A stretch of DNA of 39,802 bases from an uncultured bacterium (GTDB lineage: Bacteria > Verrucomicrobiota > Kiritimatiellia > RFP12 > UBA1067). The stretch lies in assembly GCA_902775595.1 (NCBI GenBank), contig CACYNF010000015.1, positions 1 through 39,802 of the forward strand, in the 5' to 3' direction. The notes below the pieces were generated by a model, which saw nothing but the letters and a program-made list of their open reading frames with translations, was not told the origin of the DNA and did not search any database. Shown here piece by piece: positions 7,853 to 17,056 of this stretch (positions are counted from its first letter, which is position 1; each line of letters opens with the position of its first letter). Made by a program: the position numbers and the translations under genes.

Positions 7853-9349
7853 ATGAAGCGATATTGGTTTTTGGCGGCCTTCGGGTTCGTCGTGCTTGCC
7901 TTTGCGGCAGTGTGGCTCGGGGCCCTCAATCAGGACGAGGGCTGGTATCTCTATGCCGCGCAGCTTGTGTCGGAGGGCAAGGTTCCCTACCGCGACTTCT
8001 TCTACACCCAGGCGCCCGTAATGCCGATCGTCTACGCGGCGTTCAACTCGGTCTGGGTCTCGTTCGGGCTCCTCGGCGCGCGAATCGTCACCATCTGCTT
8101 CGGCGCGGTCGGCGTCGCGTTTTTCTGCGCCCTCGCCGCGCGGCTCGTTCCCCGCGGCCGCCGCTCTATCGCCGCTCTCGCCGTTTTTCTCCTGCTCGGT
8201 TCCAACCTCTACCACCTCTACTTCGTCGCCATCCCGAAGACCTACGCCCTCGCCTCGCTCTTCGTCGCGATTGGCTTCTTTCTCCTGACCTTCGCCCGCC
8301 CGCCGTCCGTCCGCGGCGCGGTCTTCGCGTTCGCGTCAGGACTCTCGCTCGCGTTCGCGTGCGGCACGCGCATCAGTCTCGGCGTGCTTCTCGCCGTCGT
8401 AGGCATTGGGCTGCTCGTCTCGCTGCGCAGCTGGTGCAGGACGTTCCTCTGGTTCGGCCTCGGCGGTGCGCTCGGCCTTGCGGTCGTGTACGGCTTCTTC
8501 CTCTGCGATCCCTCGGCGCGCTCCGGGCTTATCGCCGCGCAGGCCTATCACGCTGCCCGCGGCGGGTTCGACCCCGTCTTCACCGTGGGCTCCGTCTCGC
8601 GCCTCGTCAGGTGGTATCTGCCCGTGTTCGTCCTCCTGGGGCTTGGCTTCGCACGCGGCCGCGAGACGGATGGATCCGGCGATGCTTTGCTCGTCGCGCG
8701 GCTCGCCTTCGCCGGGTTCCTCGCCGTGTTCCTCGTCCAGATGCTCGCGCCGTTCCCGTACGAGGACTACCAGGTGCCCGTGATGGGGCTTCTCGCCGTC
8801 TTCGCCGTCGTCGTCTTCTTCGGCCGTCCCGCGGCGGTTCCCGCGCGCGGGCTTCTGCTGACGCTCGGCCTCGCGTGGGCGGCGACGTTCGGCTCGCCGC
8901 TTCTCGAGCAGTGGATGACCAACGGCCAGGACCGGTTCTGGACCCTCAAGAAGGACCGCTGCGAGCTCGCCCAGCTTCGCGACGTCGCGCGGATCATCGA
9001 GGAGGAGGATCCCAACGGCGACATGCTCCTTACCCAGGACCTCTACCTCGCCATCGAGACCGGGCGCAAAGTTCCGGAGGGGCTGGAGATGGGTCCGTTC
9101 AGCATGCTCTCCGACGAGGAGTGGCGCAGGCTCCTCTCGTCCGCGCCGTGCAGAATCGCCGCGCTCTCTGGCTATTCGTTCGCCATCGACCCGCCGCGCT
9201 GCGACGAAGTCCCGGTCGAGCGGCAGATGGAATACTGGAAGCTTCTCAAGAAGGACTACGATCTCGTGATGAAGGAGGACGCGTTCGGACAGAACGCCAC
9301 TGCGCTCCTCATACTAAGGCGCAAAGCCGACAGGACTGACGACAGGTGA
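7853..9349 (+). CDS. Integral membrane glycosyltransferase, ArnT/PMT-like (GT-C fold)
   Basis: The protein has 498 residues with roughly ten hydrophobic helices up to about residue 350, then a soluble C-terminal domain. The first loop carries DEGWYLYAAQLVSEGKVPYR (from about residue 28) followed by DFFYTQAP; an acidic DE motif in this loop is typical of GT-C enzymes that use polyprenyl-phosphate sugars. The likely role is adding sugar to a lipid or cell-surface glycan on the periplasmic side; the substrate cannot be read from the sequence. Its stop overlaps the GTG start of dxs (GTGA), so the two are translationally coupled. DXS supplies isoprenoid precursors, which would fit a polyprenyl-dependent enzyme, but that link is inference. 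Confidence 0.7.
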   Translation: MKRYWFLAAFGFVVLAFAAVWLGALNQDEGWYLYAAQLVSEGKVPYRDFFYTQAPVMPIVYAAFNSVWVSFGLLGARIVTICFGAVGVAFFCALAARLVPRGRRSIAALAVFLLLGSNLYHLYFVAIPKTYALASLFVAIGFFLLTFARPPSVRGAVFAFASGLSLAFACGTRISLGVLLAVVGIGLLVSLRSWCRTFLWFGLGGALGLAVVYGFFLCDPSARSGLIAAQAYHAARGGFDPVFTVGSVSRLVRWYLPVFVLLGLGFARGRETDGSGDALLVARLAFAGFLAVFLVQMLAPFPYEDYQVPVMGLLAVFAVVVFFGRPAAVPARGLLLTLGLAWAATFGSPLLEQWMTNGQDRFWTLKKDRCELAQLRDVARIIEEEDPNGDMLLTQDLYLAIETGRKVPEGLEMGPFSMLSDEEWRRLLSSAPCRIAALSGYSFAIDPPRCDEVPVERQMEYWKLLKKDYDLVMKEDAFGQNATALLILRRKADRTDDR

Positions 9350-11094
9350 AGCCGATCGAGCTGAGACACAGGATACTCGAGACCGTTTCGAAGAACGGCG
9401 GTCACCTCGCGTCGTCGCTCGGCGCGGTCGAGATCGCGATGGCGCTCGCCGATGTCTTCGATCCCGAGAAGGACCGCGTCGTCTGGGATGTCGGCCATCA
9501 GGCGTACGCATGGAAGATTCTCACCGGCCGCGCAGACAGCTTTGCCACGCTCCGCAAAATGGGCGGGATATCGGGCTTCCCCAATCCCGCCGAGTCGAAG
9601 GCCGATGCCGCCGTGGCGGGTCACGCGGGCGTTGCGCTTTCCGTCGCCGAAGGGCTCGCGGCCGCGCGCGACAGGCGCGGCGGCGAGGAGCATGTCATCG
9701 CTGTCATAGGCGACGCGTCGATAGCGAACGGCACGAGCTTCGAGGCGCTCAACAACTGCGCGGCGGCGACGAAGCGGCTCATCGTCATCCTGAACGACAA
9801 CGACATGTCGATAGCGAAGCCGGCGGGGAGCTTTGCGAAGGGGCTTGGCCGCCTCACGTCCGGCATACGCTACAACCGCGCCAAGAACGTGGCGAAGAAG
9901 GTCGGCCGCGCGCTCCGGCTCTCGTTCCTCTACGGGCTCGTGCACTGGGTCAAGAACCGGCTCAAGACGATGATGCTCCGCAACGTCTGGTTCGAGGAGT
10001 TCGGCTTCCACTACCTCGGGCCGGTTGACGGCCACGATCTCACGGCGCTCGTCTCTGCGCTCACGGCCGCGAAGGAGGAAGACCGCCCCGTTCTTCTCCA
10101 CGTCGTCACGAAGAAGGGGCACGGCTACGGCCCCGCGGAGAAAAACCCGACTGCATGGCACGGCGTTGGCCCGTTCCCATGGCCTTCGTCGCCGGAGACA
10201 GTCGACCTCGCGCTTCCGACGGACGGCCAGAAGGCACAGCCGGCGCCCGGCTGGAGCGAGGTTTTCGGCGAGGCGCTGTGCGAGCTCGCGAAGGAAGACT
10301 CCCGCGTCGTCGCGCTGACTGCGGCGATGCGCGACGGAACGGGGCTTGCGCCGTTTGCCGCGCGCTTCCCAGACCGCTTCTTCGACGTCGGCATAGCGGA
10401 GGGTCACATGGTCGCCTTCGCGGCGGGTCTCGCCGCCGGCGGCATGCGGCCTGTCGTCGCGGTCTATTCGACGTTTCTCCAGAGGGCCGTAGACCAGGTG
10501 ATGCACGATGTCGCGATCTCCAACCTGCCCGTCGTCTTCTGCGTAGACCGCGCTGGCGTCGTTGGCGCCGACGGAGTTACGCACCAGGGGCTCTACGACA
10601 TCGCGATGCTAAGGTGCCTGCCGAATGTCACGATCTGCCAGCCAAAGGACGCCGATGACCTGAAGTCGCTTCTTAAGGAGGCGCTTGACCGCAACGGCCC
10701 GACGGTGATTCGCTATCCCCGCGGCAAGGCGCCAACTCGCCCACTCCCCAACTCCTCCACCCCTCAGCCCGCCGACTCGACCGCCCGCTTCGCGATCTGG
10801 GCGACAGGCGACTGGTACGGGAAGGCGTGCGAGGTCGCGTCTCGCGTCGGCGGGGTCGCGGTGCACGCGAGGTACCTGAAGCCGTTTGACGGCGATCTTC
10901 TCGCGAAGCAGCGCGCGTCGGGCATGAAGATCGTGAGCATCGAGAACGGTGCCGTCGCTGGCGGGTTCGGCGAGGAGATCGGAGCGGACGTAAAGTTCGG
11001 GTGGCCAGACGCGTTCATCCCCCACGGCACGCAGGCCGAGCTCGAGAAGAAGTACGGCCTCGACGTGGAATCCATAGTTGCGTCTCTGCGTTAA
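9346..11094 (+). CDS. dxs: 1-deoxy-D-xylulose-5-phosphate synthase
   Basis: DXS joins pyruvate and glyceraldehyde 3-phosphate in the first step of the MEP isoprenoid pathway, using thiamine diphosphate. VVWDVGHQAYAWKILTGR at about residues 45-62, the cofactor motif GDASIANGTSFEALNN at about 122-137 and DRAGVVGADGVTHQG at about 401-415 identify it. It has 582 residues, somewhat shorter than many DXS proteins. A Pro/Ser/Thr-rich stretch (PLPNSSTPQPADST, about 466-479) forms a low-complexity linker before the C-terminal domain. The start is GTG, overlapping the preceding stop by four bases; MKPIELRHRILETVSKNGGHLASSLGAVE is a normal opening. Confidence 0.93.
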   Translation: MKPIELRHRILETVSKNGGHLASSLGAVEIAMALADVFDPEKDRVVWDVGHQAYAWKILTGRADSFATLRKMGGISGFPNPAESKADAAVAGHAGVALSVAEGLAAARDRRGGEEHVIAVIGDASIANGTSFEALNNCAAATKRLIVILNDNDMSIAKPAGSFAKGLGRLTSGIRYNRAKNVAKKVGRALRLSFLYGLVHWVKNRLKTMMLRNVWFEEFGFHYLGPVDGHDLTALVSALTAAKEEDRPVLLHVVTKKGHGYGPAEKNPTAWHGVGPFPWPSSPETVDLALPTDGQKAQPAPGWSEVFGEALCELAKEDSRVVALTAAMRDGTGLAPFAARFPDRFFDVGIAEGHMVAFAAGLAAGGMRPVVAVYSTFLQRAVDQVMHDVAISNLPVVFCVDRAGVVGADGVTHQGLYDIAMLRCLPNVTICQPKDADDLKSLLKEALDRNGPTVIRYPRGKAPTRPLPNSSTPQPADSTARFAIWATGDWYGKACEVASRVGGVAVHARYLKPFDGDLLAKQRASGMKIVSIENGAVAGGFGEEIGADVKFGWPDAFIPHGTQAELEKKYGLDVESIVASLR

Positions 11095-11098
11095 AACA

Positions 11099-11119
11099 TC
11101 AAACATCAAACTTTAAGCT
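11099..11119 (-). repeat. Heptamer tandem repeat between dxs and the NERD gene
   Basis: Read on the minus strand, this short spacer is AGCTTAA-AGTTTGA-TGTTTGA, three units of the 7-base family found elsewhere in the window. It fills most of the 28-base gap between the two genes. Confidence 0.6.
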
Positions 11120-11122
11120 TTT

Positions 11123-11800
11123 ATGGCCAAGATACACGGAGTTGCGGGCGAGTGGGCCCGGGTGAAGGGCATGGTGACAGGCCTCTGGCCGCTCTTCCTC
11201 GGCGTATTTGTCGCGGGATTCGCCGTTGCCGCGACTGTGTTCGCCAATGTCGTGTGGGGGCTTGCGCTGCTCGCCGCGTCGGTCGTCTATTCCGGCTGGA
11301 GTCTTTCGAAGGGGCTTCGCCACGCCGAGCGGTTCTTCAAGGGCGCGCGCGGCGAGGAGCGCGTCTCCGGGATCCTGACGCGCCTGCCGGAGTCGTACCA
11401 CGTCTTCAACGACTTCGTCGCTGGCGGAAAGCACGTCGACCATGTCGTCGCGGGGCCGGCCGGCGTGTTCGCCGTCGAGACGAAGTACTGGAGAGGAGCT
11501 GTGACCGTCGAGGACGGGCACGTTCTCCTTGACGGCCAGCTCCCCGACCGCGACCCTCTCGCGCAGGCGCTCAAGGAGGCCCAGCTCGTAAAGGCGTCGC
11601 TCGCGGCCGCCGGCTGGAACGGCTCTGTCACCCCCGTCCTCGCGTTCGCGTCTGACACGTTCAGGCAGCATATCGCCGAGCTGCATGGCGCGGTGGTGAT
11701 CAATTCGTGCGAGCTCGCGAAGAGCTTCGCCACCGAGAAGGTGGTTATACCGCCGGCGGAACTGGAGCGCCTCGTAGCGCTCATGGAGAGCAATTCATGA
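11123..11800 (+). CDS. Membrane-anchored NERD-domain protein
   Basis: The protein has 225 residues. Two hydrophobic segments at about 20-60 anchor it, followed by a NERD (nuclease-related) domain: GARGEERVSGILTRLPESYHVFNDF, then HVDHVVAGPAGVFAVETKYWRG (about 107-128). The D...E-x-K pattern is that of the restriction-endonuclease-like fold, so a nuclease role is possible but unproven for most of the family. There is no clear ribosome site; the ATG follows the heptamer repeat. Its stop overlaps the prc start by four bases. Confidence 0.75.
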   Translation: MAKIHGVAGEWARVKGMVTGLWPLFLGVFVAGFAVAATVFANVVWGLALLAASVVYSGWSLSKGLRHAERFFKGARGEERVSGILTRLPESYHVFNDFVAGGKHVDHVVAGPAGVFAVETKYWRGAVTVEDGHVLLDGQLPDRDPLAQALKEAQLVKASLAAAGWNGSVTPVLAFASDTFRQHIAELHGAVVINSCELAKSFATEKVVIPPAELERLVALMESNS

Positions 11801-13890
11801 ACAGAACCATAACATGCGCGCTCGCCCTTGCGCTTGCCGCGCCCTGCTGCTGCACCGCCGCGGAAGTAAAACCGCAGGACTACTACGGCAAGATCGCCCG
11901 CCGCGTCGGCGACATGCTGCCCAAGTACCACGTCCTCCAGAAGAAGCTCGACGACGACATATCGCAGAAGGCGTGGACGAACCTCGTGACGTTCTACGAC
12001 TTCGACCACTCGGTGTTCCTCAGGTCCGACATGGACGAGCTCGCGCGCCGCGAGAAGTCGCTTGACGACGAGCTGCACGCGGGCGATCCGTCGTTCGGCT
12101 TCGACGTGTACAACCTCTACTGCCGCCGCCTTTCTGAGCGCATGGAGTTCATCACAAACTTCCTTGCGAACGTCGAATGGGACTTCTCGACGAACGAGAC
12201 GTTCAGGATCAAGCGCAAGGACGCCCCCTGGCCCGTGACGAAGGAGGAGGCGGAGGACCACTGGCGCAGGCGGCTCAAGAACGAGGCGCTTGTCCAGATT
12301 CTCGGCGCCGAGCTCGACAAGTCGACAAACACGGTCGACGCCGCGGGGGGGCTCGTGAAGAAGTACCGCCAGTACTACACCGTGCTGACGGAGCCCGACG
12401 AGGAGGCCGTTCTCCAGCACTACCTCTCGGCCGTGGCGCGCGCCTACGACCCCCACTCCGACTACCTCTCTCCCGCGACGAAGGAGGACTTCGACATGGA
12501 GATGAGCCTGACGCTCTGCGGCGTCGGCGCGGTTCTCCAGATGGACGAGGGCTCGCTCAAGATCGTCGAGATCATGCCGGGCGGGCCTGTTGACCGCGAC
12601 GGGCGCATCAGGGAGGGCGACAGGATCGTCGGCGTCCGCCAGGAGGACGGCGAGATGGAAGACATAATGTGGAAGCCGATAAAGAAGTCGATCCAGAAGA
12701 TCCGCGGGCAGAAGGGCACGCGCGTCACGCTCGAGATAATTCCCCGTTCCGACGCGTCCGGCGCGACGAAGAAGCAGATCGAGCTCGTCCGCGACGAGAT
12801 CAAGCTCGAGGACCAGGCGGCGACGGGCCGCGTCGAGACTGTGTCGCTCGGCGGTTTCACGAACAAGGTCGGCTACATATACCTCCCCGCGTTCTACGGC
12901 ACGATGGACAAGCGTCCGCAGGATCCCGGCTTCCGCAGCTGCGCGATGGACGTGGCGAGGATACTCGGCGATTTCAACGCAGAGGACGTAGGCGGGCTTG
13001 TCCTTGACCTGCGCGGCAACGGCGGCGGGTCGCTTCGCGAGGCCGTGCTGCTCTCGGCGCTCTTCGTTCCGGGAGGTCCCGTCGTCCAGGTCAAGGATGT
13101 GCGCACCCTCGGCAGCCTGCCGATCCCCTACGGCAACCCGGTCGCGTTCCGCCGCCCCGTCGTGGTGCTGACAGACCGCGCGAGCGCGTCGGCGTCGGAG
13201 ATCGTCGCCGGGCATCTCCAGGATGTCGGCCGCGCGATCGTGCTTGGCGACGGCAGGACCCACGGCAAGGGCACGGTCCAGACCGTCCTCGGCATGGGCC
13301 CGGCCCAGTACGGGTCGATGAAGATCACTACCGCCCGCTTCTACCGCGTCGACGGACGCTCCACCCAGCTCGAGGGCGTAGAGGCGGACATACGCCTGCC
13401 GTCGCTGCTCGATTCCCTGGACATCGGCGAGGACAAGCTCCCGAACGCGCTGCCTTTCAGCCGCATACTTCCCGCCGACTACGCGCGATGCTGGAACATG
13501 TACGAGTACGTTCCGGAGCTCCGCCGTCTCGCCGAGGCGCGTCTTGCCGTGGACGAGCGCTACCAGAAGCATCTCGCCAACGTGAAGGGCATGAAGGAAA
13601 TGGGCGACCGCGAGGAGGTTTCGCTCGAGCGCGAGGCGCGCAAGGCGCAGATGACGGCCGACCGCGAGCTGAGGGAGTTCGCGGAGTCGGATGGAGAGGA
13701 CGACGAGGAGACAGAGGAGAAGGTCTCGCGCCGGCGCAGGCGCAACGAGCGCCCGAAGGACGATGTCGTCCTTGACGCGGCGTTCGACGTGATGTCCGAT
13801 CTGATACGGCTCAACGACGGCGCGGAGGTTCCGCGTCCGCGCACCAACAGCGGCTGGTACAACGCGATCATGGGAGGGTTCAGGGAATGA
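11797..13890 (+). CDS. prc: Tail-specific (carboxy-terminal processing) protease, S41 family
   Basis: This secreted serine protease has 697 residues, the size of Prc/Tsp. An N-terminal signal sequence (MNRTITCALALALAAPCCCTAAEV) sends it to the periplasm; the three cysteines could suggest a lipoprotein but the lipobox is poor. An N-terminal helical domain is followed by a PDZ domain (about 235-325: GVGAVLQMDEGSLKIVEIMP...GPVDRDGRIREGDRIVGV) and the S41 catalytic domain. The nucleophile lies in DRASASASEIVAGH (about 459-472) and the base Lys in GRTHGKGTVQT (about residue 491). A charged C-terminal region includes an acidic run and RRRRR. The ATG overlaps the previous stop (ATGA), and dapF overlaps its stop in the same way. 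Confidence 0.9.
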   Translation: MNRTITCALALALAAPCCCTAAEVKPQDYYGKIARRVGDMLPKYHVLQKKLDDDISQKAWTNLVTFYDFDHSVFLRSDMDELARREKSLDDELHAGDPSFGFDVYNLYCRRLSERMEFITNFLANVEWDFSTNETFRIKRKDAPWPVTKEEAEDHWRRRLKNEALVQILGAELDKSTNTVDAAGGLVKKYRQYYTVLTEPDEEAVLQHYLSAVARAYDPHSDYLSPATKEDFDMEMSLTLCGVGAVLQMDEGSLKIVEIMPGGPVDRDGRIREGDRIVGVRQEDGEMEDIMWKPIKKSIQKIRGQKGTRVTLEIIPRSDASGATKKQIELVRDEIKLEDQAATGRVETVSLGGFTNKVGYIYLPAFYGTMDKRPQDPGFRSCAMDVARILGDFNAEDVGGLVLDLRGNGGGSLREAVLLSALFVPGGPVVQVKDVRTLGSLPIPYGNPVAFRRPVVVLTDRASASASEIVAGHLQDVGRAIVLGDGRTHGKGTVQTVLGMGPAQYGSMKITTARFYRVDGRSTQLEGVEADIRLPSLLDSLDIGEDKLPNALPFSRILPADYARCWNMYEYVPELRRLAEARLAVDERYQKHLANVKGMKEMGDREEVSLEREARKAQMTADRELREFAESDGEDDEETEEKVSRRRRRNERPKDDVVLDAAFDVMSDLIRLNDGAEVPRPRTNSGWYNAIMGGFRE

Positions 13891-14684
13891 AACCTGTCAA
13901 ATTCGTAAAGATGCACGGCGCCGGAAACGACTTCGTGCTTGTGGACGACCGCAAGGGCGACATCCCCTGCGAGCACCGCCTTATCGCGGCCATGGCGACA
14001 CGCCCGGGCGGCATCGGCTGCGAGGGCGTCGTTCTTCTGCAGAAGTCTGAGACGGCCGACTTCAAGATGCGCTTCTTCAACCCCGACGGTTCCGAGGCGG
14101 ATCTCTGCGGAAACGGCGCAAGGTGCGTCGCTGCGTTCGCGCTGGAGATCGGCGCTGCCGCGGGGAAGGCCATGCGCTTCGAGACGGCGGCCGGTTTCGT
14201 CGACGCGGAGATTCTCGACGACGATCTCGTGCGCATAGCGATGCCCGACCCGAAGGACCTCGGCGAAGACTTCGTCGTAGCCGGCGTTCCCCACAAGATC
14301 GTGACCGTCGACAACATCGCCAGGGCCGATGTGGAGGGCGAAGGCCGTCGAATCAGGATGAGCGACGAGTTCGCGCCCGACGGCACGAATGTCGATTTCG
14401 TCTGCTACCGTGCGCCCGACCGCGCGCTGGTGCGCACTTACGAGCGCGGCGTGGAGGCCGAGTCGTTCGCGTGCGGAACGGGTTCCGTCGCGGCGGCGGT
14501 CATAGGCGTCGCGCGGCACGGCCTCAGGTTCCCGGTGCACGTCAAGACCTCCGGCGGCTACGAGCTTATCGTCGACGGGACCTTGAAGGACGGCGTCTTT
14601 TCCAACGTCACGCTGACCGGGCCGGTGAAGCGCGTCTTCGAGGGGACGATCGACCTCGACTCCCTCGGCGTCGTTCCGGAATAG
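13887..14684 (+). CDS. dapF: Diaminopimelate epimerase
   Basis: DapF converts L,L- to meso-diaminopimelate for lysine and peptidoglycan synthesis. It has 265 residues, the usual length. The two active-site cysteines lie in ADLCGNGARC (about 71-80) and FACGTGSVAAA (about 193-203). The N-terminus KFVKMHGAGNDFVLVD is classic. It ends a coupled group dxs-NERD-prc-dapF, mixing isoprenoid, envelope protease and peptidoglycan functions. It shows that this organism builds DAP-type peptidoglycan or at least makes lysine by this route. Confidence 0.95.
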   Translation: MKPVKFVKMHGAGNDFVLVDDRKGDIPCEHRLIAAMATRPGGIGCEGVVLLQKSETADFKMRFFNPDGSEADLCGNGARCVAAFALEIGAAAGKAMRFETAAGFVDAEILDDDLVRIAMPDPKDLGEDFVVAGVPHKIVTVDNIARADVEGEGRRIRMSDEFAPDGTNVDFVCYRAPDRALVRTYERGVEAESFACGTGSVAAAVIGVARHGLRFPVHVKTSGGYELIVDGTLKDGVFSNVTLTGPVKRVFEGTIDLDSLGVVPE

Positions 14685-14692
14685 CGGGTCTC

Positions 14693-14721
14693 TTGAAGCA
14701 ATCGGGGAATAATGGTATAAT
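14693..14721 (+). promoter_or_regulatory. Promoter of the rnfA operon (-35 and extended -10)
   Basis: TTGAAG (14693-14698) and TGGTATAAT (hexamer 14716-14721) are separated by 17 bases, the best two-box promoter in the window. The -10 ends 12 bases before the rnfA ATG, leaving a leader of about five bases at most and no ribosome site. Confidence 0.7.
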
Positions 14722-14733
14722 CGGGACAAAATT

Positions 14734-15321
14734 ATGAGCTACTACCTGATGATTCTCGTAGGCGCGGTTCTCGTGAACAACTTCGTTCTGAGCCGCTTTC
14801 TTGGCTGCTGCCCGTTTCTCGGGGTGTCGAAGAAGCTCGACACGGCGCTCGGCATGTCGGGCGCGGTCGTGTTCGTCATGACCGTGGCCTCCGCCGTCAC
14901 GTGGTGCCTCGACCACTGGCTGCTGCAGCCGAACGGCCTCGGCTACATCCATACGCTCGCGTTCATCCTCGTCATAGCGTCGCTCGTCCAGTTCATCGAC
15001 ATAGCGATGAAGCGGTTCCTCCCGCCGCTCCACGCCGCGCTCGGCATCTTCCTCCCGCTCATCACGACGAACTGCGCCGTCCTCGGCGCGGCCGAGATCA
15101 ACTGCAAGCAGGGATCCGGGTTCTTCGAGTCGGTCTTCTTCTCGTTCGCGGCTGCCGTCGGCTTCGGCTTCGCGCTCGTCATCTTCTCCGGCATCCGCGA
15201 GAAGCTCGCGCACGCCGACCCCCCGCGGTGCTTCCGCGGCATCGCGATAGCCCTCGTGACGGGCGGGCTCCTCAGTCTCGCGTTCATGGGCTTCTCGGGG
15301 CTCGTCAAGCTGCCGTACTGA
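14734..15321 (+). CDS. rnfA: Rnf electron transport complex subunit A
   Basis: RnfA is a small membrane subunit of the Rnf complex, which couples ferredoxin:NAD+ electron transfer to ion pumping. At 195 residues with about six hydrophobic helices it has family length. [32 protein letters not shown] and the [11 protein letters not shown] segment (about 109-119), with a conserved Cys, match RnfA; NqrE is a paralogue but has a different N-terminal pattern. rnfB follows after 53 bases. The other subunits (C, D, G, E) are not in this window. C-D-G-E-A-B is the order in many bacteria, so here A-B stand apart with their own promoter. Confidence 0.9.
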   Translation: MSYYLMILVGAVLVNNFVLSRFLGCCPFLGVSKKLDTALGMSGAVVFVMTVASAVTWCLDHWLLQPNGLGYIHTLAFILVIASLVQFIDIAMKRFLPPLHAALGIFLPLITTNCAVLGAAEINCKQGSGFFESVFFSFAAAVGFGFALVIFSGIREKLAHADPPRCFRGIAIALVTGGLLSLAFMGFSGLVKLPY

Positions 15322-15325
15322 GAAA

Positions 15326-15347
15326 AGTTGAAAGTTGGAGAGTCGAA
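15326..15347 (+). repeat. Heptamer tandem repeat between rnfA and rnfB
   Basis: AGTTGAA-AGTTGGA-(G)-AGTCGAA, with a further AGTTCGG at 15357. It belongs to the AGTTTRA family and fills the rnfA-rnfB spacer. Confidence 0.55.
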
Positions 15348-15374
15348 AGACCTAAAAGTTCGGGGGTTCAAAAG

Positions 15375-16184
15375 ATGACGATAGCTATTCTGATCATCGC
15401 TGGGATAGGGTTTGTGGCCGCGCTTGCGCTTGCGGTGTCCGACCGCTACCTGAGCGTCAAGGAGGATCCCAGGATCGGCATGCTGACCGCCGCGCTTCCG
15501 AGCGCGAACTGCGGCGGCTGCGGCTTCCCCGGCTGCGACGGCTATGCGCGCGCGCTGGTTGCGGGCACGGCGCCGAACGGCGCATGTGCCGCGGGCGGCG
15601 ACGCATGCGCCGCGGCAATCGCGAAGATCCTTGGCGTAGAGGCGACTGCGACCGAGAAGCGCGTCGCGCTCGTAAAGTGCTGCGGGACGCGCTCCGAGGC
15701 GATCCGCGTCGGCGACTACAACGGCATCTGCGACTGCAGCGTCGCGGCGATGACGGCGGGCGGCGACAAGGGCTGCACGTACGGCTGCCTCGGCTACGGA
15801 GCGTGCGCGAACGTCTGCCCGAAGGGCGCGATATCGATCCACGATGGGCTCGCGAAGGTCGACAAGCGCCTCTGCATCGGCTGCGGAAAGTGCGTGACGG
15901 CGTGCCCGAAGCACATAATAGAGCTCGTTCCCGCGTCCGCGACGATTCACGTCCTCTGCGCGAACCCCGACAAGGGGCCGAACGTCCGCAAGGTCTGCGG
16001 CGTCGGCTGCATGGGCTGCCACCTCTGCGAGAAGAACTCGGGCGGCAAGGAGGCGGGCCACTTCACCTTCCAGGGCTTTCTCGCGAAGGTCAACTACGCG
16101 AATCCCCCGACTGACGAGCAGATCGTCGCGAAGTGCCCGGCGAAGTGCATGTCGGTCGACCCGCACTTCGAGACCGGCAACTGA
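15375..16184 (+). CDS. rnfB: Rnf electron transport complex subunit B (ferredoxin-type)
   Basis: RnfB is the iron-sulfur subunit that takes electrons from ferredoxin into the Rnf complex. It has 269 residues. An N-terminal hydrophobic anchor (about 1-22) is followed by a four-cysteine Fe-S motif NCGGCGFPGCDGYA (about 46-59), a central cysteine-rich region, two 4Fe-4S motifs (CLGYGACANVCP and CIGCGKCVTACP, about 140-180) and a further cysteine cluster (CGVGCMGCHLC, about 209-219). The start at 15375 gives the membrane anchor; no strong ribosome site precedes it. prmC starts two bases after its stop. Confidence 0.9.
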   Translation: MTIAILIIAGIGFVAALALAVSDRYLSVKEDPRIGMLTAALPSANCGGCGFPGCDGYARALVAGTAPNGACAAGGDACAAAIAKILGVEATATEKRVALVKCCGTRSEAIRVGDYNGICDCSVAAMTAGGDKGCTYGCLGYGACANVCPKGAISIHDGLAKVDKRLCIGCGKCVTACPKHIIELVPASATIHVLCANPDKGPNVRKVCGVGCMGCHLCEKNSGGKEAGHFTFQGFLAKVNYANPPTDEQIVAKCPAKCMSVDPHFETGN

Positions 16185-16186
16185 TC

Positions 16187-17056
16187 GTGACCTGGCGTGA
16201 CACGATAGCCAGGGCCGGGGCCTATCTTCGGGCCAAGTCCGTTCCAGACGCCGAGGTTGCGGCCGAGCTTCTCGCCGCGCGCCTCCTCAGGACGGGGCGC
16301 GGCACATTTGCCGCGCACCTCGAAAAGGAGGTCCCCGAGAGGTTTCTCGAGGCGATGCGCCGCGGCATGGCGCGTCTCGCGAACGGCGAGCCGGTGCAGT
16401 ACGTTCTCGGCGAATGGGATTTCAGGCACCTCACGCTGAAGTGCGACCGCCGCGCCCTCATACCGCGCCCCGAGACCGAGGAGCTCGTGACCCGCGTGCT
16501 CGCTTACCTGAACGCCCGCTCCGCGAGGCAGCCGTCGTCTGCGCCTTTCGTCGTCGACGTAGGCACGGGAACGGGCGCGATAATCCTCTCGCTTGCGCAG
16601 GAGTTCAGGGGCGCTGCGGCGTTTCTCGGGACGGACGTCTCCGAGGACGCGATCGCGCTCGCGCAGGAGAACGCCGCGAAGTGCGCGCTTGCCGGCAAGG
16701 TGAAGTTCGCGGTCGCGGACGGTCTTGACGACTTCGACGAGCCGGAGTGCATCGACGTGATAGTCTCAAATCCGCCTTACATCGAGAGCGCAGTCTGCGA
16801 CGCGCTCGACCCGCGCGTCCGAGACTACGAGCCGCGCCTTGCGCTCGACGGCGGCGCGACAGGGCTCGACTTCTACGACCGCTATCTCGGCGACGCGCTC
16901 AACGTGCTTAAGCCCGGCGGCGCGGTGTTCTTCGAGATAGGCGAGGGCCAGGGCGGTGCGCTCGCGAAGCTGATGGCCGACTATGGCTTTGCCGACGTGA
17001 AGATCGAGAAGGACTTTGCCGGCCACGACCGCTATGCCTCGGGGGTGCTCGCGTGA
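16187..17056 (+). CDS. prmC: Peptide chain release factor N5-glutamine methyltransferase
   Basis: PrmC methylates the GGQ glutamine of release factors RF1 and RF2. The 289-residue protein has the PrmC N-terminal helical domain, QYVLGEWDF and LIPRPETEELV (about 77-103), the SAM-binding VDVGTGTGAI (about 122-131) and the catalytic NPPY (about 195-198). The chosen start is GTG at 16187, two bases after the rnfB stop; the open frame reaches back to 16133 but that would overlap rnfB. The stop overlaps the next GTG start (GTGA). Confidence 0.9.
   Translation: MTWRDTIARAGAYLRAKSVPDAEVAAELLAARLLRTGRGTFAAHLEKEVPERFLEAMRRGMARLANGEPVQYVLGEWDFRHLTLKCDRRALIPRPETEELVTRVLAYLNARSARQPSSAPFVVDVGTGTGAIILSLAQEFRGAAAFLGTDVSEDAIALAQENAAKCALAGKVKFAVADGLDDFDEPECIDVIVSNPPYIESAVCDALDPRVRDYEPRLALDGGATGLDFYDRYLGDALNVLKPGGAVFFEIGEGQGGALAKLMADYGFADVKIEKDFAGHDRYASGVLA

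Noticed and set aside
11287..13572. Long minus-strand open frame (761 codons) across the NERD and prc genes
   Set aside because: Same shadow composition; the plus-strand genes carry clear motifs.
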